Source of the DNA: a virus | Direction: 5' to 3' (one strand) | IMG/VR virus record: IMGVR_UViG_3300048930_000187 | Span: 1 to 32,071 of that record | DNA length: 32,071 nucleotides | Shown: piece after piece, positions 23,793 to 29,900 of the stretch | Numbering within the stretch: the first letter of the stretch is position 1 | How the letters are laid out: every line of letters begins with the position of its first letter | Notes under the pieces: generated by a model | Told to the model about the DNA's origin: nothing | The model's input: the letters and a program-made list of their open reading frames with translations, nothing else | Databases searched by the model: none | Translations under genes and position numbers: made by a program

Positions 23793-24346
23793 TTTGACAC
23801 TCCTATTGCTTGGGTGCAGGCATAAACTGCTTTTTTTATCCGATTCCACTCATCAACTAGGTTAAATTCAACTGCTTTTTCGTCTAGGTCTTCACCCCAC
23901 TCCCACCGCTGACATCCAATGATGATGTGTGATTGCGTGCCGATTATTTGGTATTTTGAGATGTTGAGGCAAAAGCACTTGGCAGAGCGGAGATCGGCAG
24001 AGCGGAGATCGGCAGAGCTGAGATCGGCAGAGCTGAGATCGGCAGAGCGGAGATTGGCAGAGCGGAGATTGGCAAAGCTGAGATCGGCAGAGCGGAGATC
24101 GGCAGAGCTGAGATTGGCAGAGCGGAGATTGGCAGAGCTGAGATCGGCAGAGCGGAGATTGGCAGAGCGGAGATTGGCAGAGCGGAGATTGGCAGAGCTG
24201 AGATCGGCAGAGCGGAGATCGGCTCGCACTCCCCAAGGCCTGTTATTCAGCCATCCCCAATGTCGGATCAGCACTTTGCGGATATCGCCGTTGTAGTAGG
24301 GGGCTGTTACGTGGGATATGGATCGTATGTAGTCTTTAAGCTTCAT
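23789..24346 (-). CDS. Pentapeptide-repeat protein (ADLxx type)
   Basis: A 185-residue protein. Residues 42-121 are 16 uninterrupted pentads of the form A-(D/N)-L-(R/S)-S, which in this fold build a right-handed beta helix. The N-terminal 41 residues include [19 protein letters not shown]. The C-terminal 64 residues ([21 protein letters not shown], and a helical end with [12 protein letters not shown]) form a separate domain also seen beside such repeats in phages. Some members mimic DNA and bind gyrase (Qnr, MfpA), but other functions exist. The gene has its own promoter at 24374-24402 and a CAAGGAGAAC leader. Confidence 0.82.
   Translation of the reverse strand: MKLKDYIRSISHVTAPYYNGDIRKVLIRHWGWLNNRPWGVRADLRSADLSSANLRSANLRSANLRSADLSSANLRSANLSSADLRSADLSFANLRSANLRSADLSSADLSSADLRSADLRSAKCFCLNISKYQIIGTQSHIIIGCQRWEWGEDLDEKAVEFNLVDEWNRIKKAVYACTQAIGVSK
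23984..24223 (-). repeat. 15-bp tandem repeats coding for pentapeptides
   Basis: Sixteen 15-bp units with few variants (plus-strand form GGCAGAGCGGAGATC, with GCTGAG and GATTGG alternatives) match the 16 pentads of the gene above exactly. The near-identity of units suggests recent expansion by slippage or recombination. The long open frames on the opposite strand here are by-products of the repeat. Confidence 0.9.
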
Positions 24347-24373
24347 TTTTGTTCTCCTTGTTTGCTTATTAAT

Positions 24374-24402
24374 AAATTATGTTATGATTCACCCATTGTC
24401 AA
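24374..24402 (-). promoter_or_regulatory. Sigma-70-type promoter of the pentapeptide gene
   Basis: On the minus strand TTGACA (24402-24397), a 17-base spacer, then TAATTT (24379-24374), about 30 bases upstream of ATG 24346. The spacer begins ATGGGTGAAT and the leader ends CAAGGAGAAC, matching the units at 26526 and 29241. Confidence 0.75.
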
Positions 24403-24436
24403 CAATTATTTTCAGTTTTTTCCATCATTCAATCCT

Positions 24437-24955
24437 TTAGTCGGTTGCACCAAGTTTTTTAGCCTTAAAAAAGCTCCTAGACTGAGCAATTTCAGTATGA
24501 TATTTCCCAGTGCTTAGAAAATAGTTCAAATATCCCTCATATTTTTCCTTTAAGACACCGCTTGAGCCTTGGATAAGACTCTGACAGGCTGAAATAAACT
24601 CTCTGCGCTCTTCTGCGGTCACTTCGCCACTTACCCGTCCACAATACCGCTCATAAAATAAAGACCTCTGAGCCTCTTGTGAGGGCTTAAAAGGGATATA
24701 GGCTTGAGTCTTGGGCTTAAGTGATGATCTTAACTGAACCTCTTTTATGATGTTTGACACCGCTGGAGCTGATTTAAACTTAAACCGATGGTCTTTAAAA
24801 GCCTGTAAAAGCTCCTCTTTGGTTATTCCCTTTGGAATATCTTCAGCCAGAGCAGTTGAGTATTCTTTGATATTCTCTGGTACACTTTCGCCTATTGCTG
24901 TAAAGTGTATTCCTAGTTGTTCAAAAACTATCTGTTGTCTTTCGGTGTCAGTCAT
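24437..24955 (-). CDS. Replication-region protein, unknown
   Basis: A 172-residue, largely helical protein (MTDTERQQIVFEQLGIHF, then ITKEELLQAFKDHRF and FKPSQEAQRSLFYERYCG). It overlaps the replication initiator-like gene by four bases. Two-gene pairs of an initiator and a helicase-loading partner are common in phages lacking polymerase and helicase, so this may be a loader or partner. It lacks Walker motifs, so a DnaC-like ATPase is excluded. Confidence 0.55.
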   Translation of the reverse strand: MTDTERQQIVFEQLGIHFTAIGESVPENIKEYSTALAEDIPKGITKEELLQAFKDHRFKFKSAPAVSNIIKEVQLRSSLKPKTQAYIPFKPSQEAQRSLFYERYCGRVSGEVTAEERREFISACQSLIQGSSGVLKEKYEGYLNYFLSTGKYHTEIAQSRSFFKAKKLGATD

Positions 24956-25704
24956 TCTGTTATTTCCTTTTGTCCAAAAAGTTCTTCATGCATCTTCAGG
25001 TACTCAGCAGTTGAGATGGTGCCCGCTTTCTGATTCGGTGATCTGTACGGTATGATTGCATCCTCCCAAGCCTCTTGGTTCAGGTATGTGGAGCCGTGCT
25101 TTCTAAACTTCACATCTGGAGTTGACCGCACATAATCAACAACAACTGATAGGCATTTCTCTCTTTGATCTTCAGATAGCTTTTGCCAAAGCTTGAGAGC
25201 TGTTTTTTTATTCCCTATTCTACCATAAGCAGACCACCAATTTTCAAAATTTTCAATTTGCAAATTATCCTTAACCTTATCCATATCCAAATCCTTAACC
25301 TTATCTTTATCCTTTTCCTTATCCTGTGCCCCTGAACAGGGGCTGTTTAGGGGCTGTTTAGGGGCTAATAAATTATACTTTTTGAGTTGAGAAATAACTC
25401 CTTTATGAGCGTTGTTCTCTGGATTTAATTCTGCATAATCAGAAACCTTGTATTGAAAATGAATAAAAGATGGAATAAATATTTTATCCTTGCTAATTGT
25501 TTCAAATTGTTCGGATAAATCATTTAAATCTGATTCGGTTATTTCGTCACCTATCATAAATGACATTAGTCCATAATCAATATCTAAAATCCCTGCGTGG
25601 TCACAATTGTCCACTAAAAAGCGAAATAAACATTTGATTTTAGGTTTTGCAGTTCTGAACCAAGATTTTTTCCAAAGTTCTGTATCTGTGAATCTTTTAG
25701 CCAT
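24952..25704 (-). CDS. Replication initiator / replisome organiser-like protein
   Basis: A 250-residue protein. The N-terminus (MAKRFTDTELWKKSWFR, then KCLFRFLVDNCDHAGILDIDYG) has a winged-helix pattern typical of phage replication-organiser proteins. A charged linker (KEKDKDKVKDLDMDKVKD) follows at about 128-147. The C-terminus (FENWWSAYGRIGNKKTALKLW) resembles a DnaD/DnaB2-like or related helical domain, followed by TYLNQEAWEDAI. The gene contains candidate iterons at 25339-25366. It overlaps the HNH gene by eight bases and the next gene by four. Confidence 0.72.
   Translation of the reverse strand: MAKRFTDTELWKKSWFRTAKPKIKCLFRFLVDNCDHAGILDIDYGLMSFMIGDEITESDLNDLSEQFETISKDKIFIPSFIHFQYKVSDYAELNPENNAHKGVISQLKKYNLLAPKQPLNSPCSGAQDKEKDKDKVKDLDMDKVKDNLQIENFENWWSAYGRIGNKKTALKLWQKLSEDQREKCLSVVVDYVRSTPDVKFRKHGSTYLNQEAWEDAIIPYRSPNQKAGTISTAEYLKMHEELFGQKEITE
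25329..25380 (-). other. Candidate replication origin (iterons inside the initiator gene)
   Basis: On the plus strand GGGGCTGTTTA occurs twice in tandem (25339-25349, 25350-25360), followed by a third partial copy GGGGCT at 25361-25366. A palindrome CCCCTG-AA-CAGGGG (25329-25342) precedes them and an AT-rich stretch (25367-25380) follows. The 11-bp unit is not a multiple of three, so the repeat is not conserved in the protein. This resembles lambda, where the origin repeats lie in gene O. Confidence 0.5.
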
Positions 25705-26287
25705 TGTATCCCTTCCCTTTTATCATATTCCAACAAACTCCACAAAAGTATTTGAATGAAATTCTCTCAAAATTAATGTCATCTCTACTAATTGTAATAT
25801 CAATGCATTCTTTTATTTGCTCTGGTGTTAAATATTTTAGAAACGTTTTAATACTAGCTTCAGACTTACCGCCTATTGAAAAAATCATAGTTCCAGATTT
25901 TTCCCCATCTTCTAGCCAATTATTCCACCAATAAATCCCAATCTCTTCTAATGCTTTTTTTTGATCTTCTTTCAACTTTCTAAGTTGTTTATCAAACATT
26001 TTTATTTGCTTTTGACGTTCTATCCTTAACTCAATCTCTTCTTTTAACCTTTCTTGAATTGGTTGAGAAATATTATCTAAGGTCTCATTTGATTTTCCCC
26101 TATTACAATCATAACAAGCCGTAATAAGATTGTCAGAAGAATTGTCACCGCCTTTAGATACAGGCAAAATGTGGTCAACTTCCAAAACTACATTTGGTGT
26201 TGATCTCATACAATATTGACAAGTAAAGTGATCTCTCTTAAAAACCCTAAACCGATTCCTAAGACTCATTGATTTTCTTTTAGCCAT
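25697..26287 (-). CDS. HNH endonuclease-like protein
   Basis: A 196-residue protein. Residues of about 12-70 are an HNH domain with its zinc knuckle: C23-x-x-C26, VDH (37-39) as the first histidine, N53, then C58-x-x-C61 with NRGKS. The helical middle (KQIKMFDKQLRKLKEDQKKAL) and a C-terminal domain (IKTFLKYLTPEQIKECIDI, FKYFCGVCWNMIKGKG) form a second module I know only as a recurrent phage type. It is the first gene of the leftward arm and might act in replication, recombination or as a selfish nuclease. A complex leader RNA precedes it (26294-26385), and its ribosome binding site AAGG lies within that structure. Confidence 0.8.
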   Translation of the reverse strand: MAKRKSMSLRNRFRVFKRDHFTCQYCMRSTPNVVLEVDHILPVSKGGDNSSDNLITACYDCNRGKSNETLDNISQPIQERLKEEIELRIERQKQIKMFDKQLRKLKEDQKKALEEIGIYWWNNWLEDGEKSGTMIFSIGGKSEASIKTFLKYLTPEQIKECIDITISRDDINFERISFKYFCGVCWNMIKGKGYNG

Positions 26288-26293
26288 ATTTTA

Positions 26294-26385
26294 CCAGCCT
26301 TAAAAAGAGAAACCCCTAAGGGCTGGAATCTCAGGGGTCTCTCTATAGTGTCATTGCTGACATAAATTTTCAGGTTTCCAGCCTT
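26294..26385 (-). promoter_or_regulatory. HNH-gene leader: alternative pairing with terminator hairpin
   Basis: Read on the minus strand, segment A (26385-26376, AAGGCTGGAA) comes first. A TGTCA-GCAA-TGACA hairpin (26362-26349) follows. A stem then pairs GAGA and CCCCT strands (around 26341-26333 with 26317-26307) with the loop TTCCAGCCCTT (D, 26328-26318), followed by TTTTT (26306-26302). Last is F (26301-26294, AAGGCTGG), which contains the HNH ribosome binding site. D can pair with A (8 bp contiguous) or with F (6 bp plus two after a bulge). This is the layout of an attenuator or switch with mutually exclusive pairings, possibly a pseudoknot. Confidence 0.6.
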
Positions 26386-26408
26386 CCCTAAATATACATT
26401 ATTTTTTG

Positions 26409-26474
26409 CTAAGTGGAGAAAAATAATCTATCTTTAGAATCAGAGTTATCTGATTGATTATATGCTTTGGTCAT
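26409..26474 (-). CDS. Candidate 21-residue leader peptide
   Basis: A short frame from ATG 26474 to TAG 26409 with an excellent ribosome binding site (AAAGGAG at 26486-26480). The product starts MTKAYNQSD and ends RLFFST. Inside it is a perfect hairpin (AATCAGA-TAAC-TCTGATT). It ends 23 bases before the paired segment A of the HNH leader, so ribosome position could influence folding. It is short and could be chance. Confidence 0.4.
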   Translation of the reverse strand: MTKAYNQSDNSDSKDRLFFST

Positions 26475-26495
26475 AATGACTCCTTTTATTAAAAG

Positions 26496-26524
26496 ACACT
26501 CTTTTGCCGAAGGGTGTTTTTTTT
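26496..26524 (+). terminator. Intrinsic terminator just upstream of a promoter
   Basis: On the plus strand ACACTCTT (26496-26503) pairs with AAGGGTGT (26510-26517) with a 6-base loop, followed by a run of T to 26524. TTGACA of the next promoter begins two bases later. It would stop rightward transcripts from 26290-26495, or may shield the promoter. It is less convincing on the minus strand, which lacks a long T-run. Confidence 0.65.
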
Positions 26525-26525
26525 G

Positions 26526-26554
26526 TTGACAAACGGTTACTAATAACATATTTT
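26526..26554 (+). promoter_or_regulatory. Promoter of the rightward arm
   Basis: TTGACA (26526-26531), 17-base spacer, TATTTT (26549-26554), then TCACTAACAAGGAGAACG just before the ATG at 26582. GTTACTAATAAC inside the spacer is an inverted repeat and a possible operator. This unit is closely alike to 29241 and 24402. Confidence 0.75.
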
Positions 26555-26581
26555 ATTATTATCACTAACAAGGAGAACGAA

Positions 26582-26665
26582 ATGATCAAAACAACCTCAC
26601 TAAAGCATTACAAGAGCTTGAGGGCTCAGGGCATTAACTGCGAGCTAGTAGGGAGAACAAAATGA
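26582..26665 (+). CDS. Small protein, 27 residues
   Basis: The first frame behind the rightward promoter, with AAGGAG and a start at ATG 26582. It ends TGA at 26665, overlapping the ATG of the helix-turn-helix gene (ATGA), so translation is coupled. The product starts MIKTTSLKHYKSLRAQG. Either a functional small protein or a leader for the next gene. Confidence 0.55.
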   Translation: MIKTTSLKHYKSLRAQGINCELVGRTK

Positions 26666-26970
26666 AGCTTACCACTAAAGAAGTAATAAAAAAGTACAAA
26701 ATTGCCCGCAATACGATATTTGCAAAATTAACCGCAGGAATTTTAAAAGGCGAGCTTCGTTCTACAAAGTCAAAAAATGGCGGGCTTACTTGGTGGATAG
26801 AGGAACAATCTATCATAGACTTTTTATCATCAAATAACATAAAGGTCTCACCATTAAAAAGAATTAAGCCAAAGAGAATTGTTTACACGCCTGAAGAATA
26901 CAACCGGATACTAAGGGCTGAACTTGGGATACCTTACAAGCCCTTAACCTATAGACATCAAGAATTATGA
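26662..26970 (+). CDS. Helix-turn-helix DNA-binding protein
   Basis: A 102-residue protein. Residues 1-55 look like a MerR/excisionase-type winged helix (TTKEVIKKYKIARNTIFAKL, then GGLTWWIEEQSIIDFL). The C-terminal tail is basic (KRIKPKRIVYTPEEYNRIL). It is the first substantial gene of the rightward arm and a plausible regulator of the divergent promoters in 26.4-26.6 kb. The end overlaps the ATG of the damaged methyltransferase. Confidence 0.65.
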   Translation: MKLTTKEVIKKYKIARNTIFAKLTAGILKGELRSTKSKNGGLTWWIEEQSIIDFLSSNNIKVSPLKRIKPKRIVYTPEEYNRILRAELGIPYKPLTYRHQEL

Positions 26971-27467
26971 GTTATAAAATATTGAACCTATAAGCGTGTC
27001 TCGGTGGCAACAGATACAAGTGGGATGAGTTGAGAGATGATCTAGAAGTAACTGCGGTAGAATTAGACCCAGAACTTGCAAGAATGTACCAGGAGCGATT
27101 TCCAAATGATATTGTAATTGTGGCAGATGCACACCAATATTTATTAGACCATTACAAAGAATTTGATTTTATTTGGAGTTCACCTCCTTTTCCTACGCAC
27201 AGCAGGATACAAACAAGTTTTAAAAACAGAGAAACCTGGAAGCCTAAATATCCAGATATGAAACTATATGAAGAAATAATATTTTTGCGTCATTTTTTTG
27301 AAGGCAAATACTGTATTGAAAACGTAATTCCGTATAATGTTGGCGGATATAGAGATGTATTAAGAAATCTAGTAGACTATGAAGCTGGCAAAACCATTCT
27401 TCAAACTGCTTTAGGAATGGTTCCCGACTCCGCACAAGCTGATTTGTTTTCAGATGACCTATACTAA
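26967..27467 (+). pseudogene. Decayed DNA (cytosine-5) methyltransferase
   Basis: Read from ATG 26967 the frame gives MSYKILNL, then TAA (26991-26993), then ACLGGNRYKW and onward to 27467. The family has Y-A-C/G at this place, so TAT became TAA. Downstream are VTAVELDPELARMYQERFPND, DAHQYLLDHYKEFDFIW and SSPPFPTHSR. Functional members have PPCP here, the catalytic cysteine. F75 is encoded TTT, one base from TGT. After CIENVIPY the frame jumps to GGYRDVLRNLVDYEAGKT, missing a stretch I would expect between, an internal deletion. Length is 166 codons against about 200-250 in the family. A later start (27030) would omit the SAM-binding N-terminus. Confidence 0.8.
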
Positions 27468-27558
27468 GAACTGCATCAAGTGTGGTAAGGTCAAAGAGAG
27501 TGACCATCCTAGGCCTGAGAGGTGCAGTTGCGGATATGCTCTGGAATGGCGAAAATAA
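27454..27558 (+). CDS. Small zinc-ribbon-like protein, 34 residues
   Basis: A short frame overlapping the end of the methyltransferase remnant. The product has CIKCGK and later CSCGY, so C-x-x-C and C-x-C, compatible with a one-zinc knuckle. Such tiny ribbons are common in phages. It has no strong ribosome binding site, so it may depend on coupling. Confidence 0.55.
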   Translation: MTYTKNCIKCGKVKESDHPRPERCSCGYALEWRK

Positions 27559-27561
27559 GTG

Positions 27562-27589
27562 TTGACATTGTGTGATAATAATTTATATT
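27562..27589 (+). promoter_or_regulatory. Promoter of the 27.6-29.2 kb operon
   Basis: TTGACA (27562-27567), 16-base spacer, TATATT (27584-27589), then AAGGAGATC before ATG 27613. The -35 is like the other three, but the spacer and leader differ from them. Confidence 0.65.
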
Positions 27590-27612
27590 AAGAGAAACAA
27601 AGGAGATCAAAA

Positions 27613-28170
27613 ATGAAACTAATTAAATGCGAAGGCGAAATTACCACAATCAACGGACGGAGCTTCCGAAAGCCCTGTGTGGGTGAGAGGATACCGAAAG
27701 GTCATCTTAGAAGATCTCCGAACGGGGCTTATTGGCTACCATCAGTTGATGCAGTTTGCATAGATAACTTTGACCTCGTTGAAGTTCCAACCCCTATAGG
27801 TGAGCCTTTTGAAGCTCACGGCGAATGGTGGCAAGAGATAGAATCATGTGATCTTGAGCGCAGTACAACTGTATTGTTGTGGGGTGATCATTGTACAAAA
27901 AAAGTGTCTTATGTCAATCGGTATCATGGAGCTCTTTTTAACCACATAGCCATCCCCTGCGACGCTCCAGCGGTTCAGACACGCCCTATGACTTGGGGGG
28001 AGGCTTGGGATAGGGATTTGTGGATAAAGGATCATTTAGGCCAAATCGTAAGTTCAAAATCATACTCTCGCTTGATTCACAATGACGTATATGATGACCT
28101 CTTTGTCTCCCAGTCCCATCGTGGTCCTTGGTATCCGGCAGTGATGCCGTGGGAGGGAGATAAATGTTAG
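27613..28170 (+). CDS. Hypothetical protein
   Basis: A 185-residue protein with many tryptophans (HGEWWQEIE, MTWGEAWDRDLWIKDH, GPWYPAVMPWEGDKC). The first part may be a beta-barrel (VGERIPKGHLRRSPNGAYWLP). No family is recognised. It starts the operon at the promoter above with AAAGGAGATC. Confidence 0.6.
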   Translation: MKLIKCEGEITTINGRSFRKPCVGERIPKGHLRRSPNGAYWLPSVDAVCIDNFDLVEVPTPIGEPFEAHGEWWQEIESCDLERSTTVLLWGDHCTKKVSYVNRYHGALFNHIAIPCDAPAVQTRPMTWGEAWDRDLWIKDHLGQIVSSKSYSRLIHNDVYDDLFVSQSHRGPWYPAVMPWEGDKC

Positions 28171-28364
28171 ATGGAATTTTTAAAGCTTTTTTCGTATTTG
28201 TTTTTATTTCTGGTACATTAGCTATAGCACTTGGTGTGACGCTGAAATTACATTTAGCAGAAAAAACAATTGAATCGACGCACCGCATTGATCCTGAGAA
28301 AAGGCTTGTTATTATTGATAATAATGTGGACACAATATTTATCTATAGGGAGGGGGAGAAATGA
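28164..28364 (+). CDS. Small single-span membrane protein
   Basis: A 66-residue protein with one membrane segment at about residues 7-30 (KAFFVFVFISGTLAIALGV) and a short charged C-terminus (HRIDPEKRLVII, IFIYREGEK). Overlaps both neighbours. The function is unknown. Confidence 0.6.
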   Translation: MLDGIFKAFFVFVFISGTLAIALGVTLKLHLAEKTIESTHRIDPEKRLVIIDNNVDTIFIYREGEK

Positions 28365-28552
28365 CTATTGAAGAGCTAAAAGAGACGCTTGTTAAACTTG
28401 AGGGCAAGGATTATTACTCACCCTCCATTGAGTTGTTTAGCGATGGAAGCGGACTTATCCGTTCTATAAAGTTTCATAAGAGCAATATTATTTCGGTTTT
28501 CAACAACCTTGATGAACTCAAATTATGGATTAAAAAGGAGATTGAAGGATGA
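28361..28552 (+). CDS. Hypothetical protein, 63 residues
   Basis: A short alpha/beta protein (MTIEELKETLVKLEGKDYY, NNLDELKLWIKKEIEG) with no recognised motif. It overlaps the previous stop (ATGA) with GGGGAGAA as its ribosome binding site, and the next start lies on its end. Confidence 0.55.
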   Translation: MTIEELKETLVKLEGKDYYSPSIELFSDGSGLIRSIKFHKSNIISVFNNLDELKLWIKKEIEG

Positions 28553-28635
28553 TTGAACTAGCAACTATCGGATTAATTTTAAGCACCATCGCTCTAGTGG
28601 TGGCAATTAAACTTTGCGAACAAAAGGAGAATTAA
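28549..28635 (+). CDS. Membrane micro-protein, 28 residues
   Basis: Nearly the whole product is one hydrophobic helix (ELATIGLILSTIALVVAIKL) with a charged end CEQKEN. It starts at ATG 28549, on the end of the previous gene, behind AAAAGGAGATTGA. Coupling supports that it is real; the function is unknown. Confidence 0.6.
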   Translation: MIELATIGLILSTIALVVAIKLCEQKEN

Positions 28636-28636
28636 G

Positions 28637-28837
28637 ATGACTATAGGCAGACCGAAAGGTTCAGGTAAAAAAAGTGCGACCTTCACCTCGTGGGCGGTGT
28701 CACTGATCCCATCAGAAATCAAGGCGGTAAATGATGTGATCAAGCGAGCGAACAAGCAGAGCGAAGACCACATCTCTAATCGTGAAGCTCTTAAGCTCTC
28801 TCTGGAAGCGTGGGAGAGGGCAGGGTTTCCGTGCTGA
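28637..28837 (+). CDS. Hypothetical basic protein
   Basis: A 66-residue protein. Its N-terminus GRPKGSGKK resembles an AT-hook, and a helical part follows (VIKRANKQSEDHISNREALKLSLEAWE, split by family variation). It might bind DNA, but it is not assigned. Its stop overlaps the ATG of the VRR-NUC-like gene (TGATG). Confidence 0.55.
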   Translation: MTIGRPKGSGKKSATFTSWAVSLIPSEIKAVNDVIKRANKQSEDHISNREALKLSLEAWERAGFPC

Positions 28838-29214
28838 TGTTCCCTAAGCCGAAAGCTAGGAAGCCGACCAAAGCCCTGACCCCTGAAAAGATGATACAGG
28901 CCGAAATAGAGTGTTTGTGCCACCTTAAAGGGTTTAGATTCATTCACATCCCAGATGGAGTGTTAGGCTATCTAGCACGTGCAAATCCACAGGTTAGAGC
29001 CTTGATCTCAAAGTATTTTTGCGGTATCCCTGACCTCTTGATCTTTGCTCCTGCGGATAAATACAACCACTGCCTTATGCTAGAACTGAAAACCGAGGCA
29101 GGGAAGCTGAGTCAAGGGCAAAAAAACTGGCACAAAGGGCAAAATGTTGTTACTGCTTATGGCTTAAATGAAGCTAAAACGGCACTTTTGGAATTTGAGG
29201 AATTTATTTCATAA
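28837..29214 (+). CDS. VRR-NUC-like nuclease
   Basis: A 125-residue protein with the compact pattern of VRR-NUC/PD-(D/E)XK nucleases: an early glutamate (QAEIECLCHLKGFRF), then CGIPDLLIFAP with the aspartate, CLMLELKTEAGKLSQGQKNWH with the E-x-K and a Q. Such phage nucleases act on branched DNA or at replication. The start is ambiguous between ATG 28837, GTG 28831 and GTG 28810. I chose 28837. Confidence 0.75.
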   Translation: MFPKPKARKPTKALTPEKMIQAEIECLCHLKGFRFIHIPDGVLGYLARANPQVRALISKYFCGIPDLLIFAPADKYNHCLMLELKTEAGKLSQGQKNWHKGQNVVTAYGLNEAKTALLEFEEFIS

Positions 29215-29240
29215 TAATTGAACTTTTTTTATTGAAAGTA

Positions 29241-29269
29241 TTGACAATAGGTGAATATTAATATAATTT
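29241..29269 (+). promoter_or_regulatory. Promoter of the late part of the rightward arm
   Basis: TTGACA (29241-29246), then ATAGGTGAATATTAATA and TAATTT (29264-29269). TATAAT at 29262 is an alternative -10 with a 15-base spacer. The leader TATCACTAACAAGG, then AGAACGAAA, is identical to that at 26560-26582. It lies in the 83-base gap between 29214 and 29298. Confidence 0.75.
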
Positions 29270-29297
29270 AATAATATCACTAACAAGGAGAACGAAA

Positions 29298-29462
29298 ATG
29301 AAAACGGTATATCTAAGCAACTTCTTAACACCTGCCATAGCTTTAGCTATGGCTAATGCTATGGCACCAGTCACAATTATTTGTGACGCAGATGGAATTA
29401 ATTATTTGATATCTAACGCTAATCAAAAGCTTATCAAGATCGTTGATGAGATGGAGGACTAA
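29298..29462 (+). CDS. Small protein, 54 residues
   Basis: Starts MKTVYLSNFLTPAIALAMA and ends QKLIKIVDEMED, a possible mixed helix/strand fold with an alanine/methionine-rich segment. The start is set by AAGGAG in the leader of the promoter at 29241. No family is recognised. Confidence 0.55.
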   Translation: MKTVYLSNFLTPAIALAMANAMAPVTIICDADGINYLISNANQKLIKIVDEMED

Positions 29463-29463
29463 A

Positions 29464-29604
29464 ATGAAAAAGCAATATAAAATCATCAACAAAATCACAG
29501 GCGAAAAAATCAGCTACCACAACAATCACGAACTTGCTATCAAGAAATTGAGAAAGCTTGACAATGATAATGGCCGTGTTGTTTTTGAAATTCAAAGCCT
29601 CTAA
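29464..29604 (+). CDS. Small basic protein, 46 residues
   Basis: Starts MKKQYKIINKITGEKISYH. It is basic, with probable beta and helix elements (ELAIKKLRKLDND) and a final strand VVFEIQSL. It follows the previous stop by one base and may rely on coupling. Unknown role. Confidence 0.55.
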   Translation: MKKQYKIINKITGEKISYHNNHELAIKKLRKLDNDNGRVVFEIQSL

Positions 29605-29675
29605 ACTCAACCCAAACCCTGCTCCCTTGCGAGGTGGCAGGAGTGTGGGCTGAACCACTAAACAAGGAGAACAAA
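29605..29675 (+). other. Hairpin-rich gap before the 74-residue gene
   Basis: CCTGC 29618-29622 pairs with GCAGG 29637-29641, with CCT-TGCG-AGG inside and CCC 29611-29613 with GGG 29647-29649 outside. No T-run follows, so it is not a clear terminator. The end AACAAGGAGAAC is the ribosome binding site for 29676. Confidence 0.4.
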
Positions 29676-29900
29676 ATGAACTTTCAAGAAAAAGTATTTC
29701 AATCATTGCTCAGGTTTCACGAAGATTGCGACATAGCATTTAAGATCATCAACGGTGTTTTGGTTTCAAAGGCAATTGATAGCCAAGGCGGTGTGTGGGT
29801 AGATGCTGAGATCAGCTTGAATGAGCACGAGACATTCCAAGACAACTTCCTAGACACAATGGACGATACATTTGAACAATTGGTGGAGCGTAGAAGATGA
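29676..29900 (+). CDS. Hypothetical acidic protein
   Basis: A 74-residue acidic protein (FHEDCDIAFKIINGVL, ISLNEHETFQDNFLDTMDD). The ATG at 29676 follows AACAAGGAGAAC; an in-frame upstream start at 29634 has no such site. The end overlaps the next start. Confidence 0.55.
   Translation: MNFQEKVFQSLLRFHEDCDIAFKIINGVLVSKAIDSQGGVWVDAEISLNEHETFQDNFLDTMDDTFEQLVERRR

Noticed and set aside
23984-24223. Tandem repeats as a CRISPR array
   Set aside because: The 15-bp units are contiguous, without unique spacers, and code for pentapeptides in frame.
23892-24296. Long open frames overlapping the pentapeptide gene in another minus frame and on the opposite strand
   Set aside because: They exist only because the 15-bp repeat has no stop in those frames; products are low-complexity ([22 protein letters not shown]) with no ribosome binding site.
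26991-26993. TAA readthrough or recoded stop
   Set aside because: TAA ends many other genes here in the normal way, and the catalytic cysteine is also lost, so decay is simpler.
26967-27467. A functional methyltransferase starting at 27030
   Set aside because: It would lack the N-terminal SAM-binding loop, the PPCP cysteine and part of the C-terminal region.
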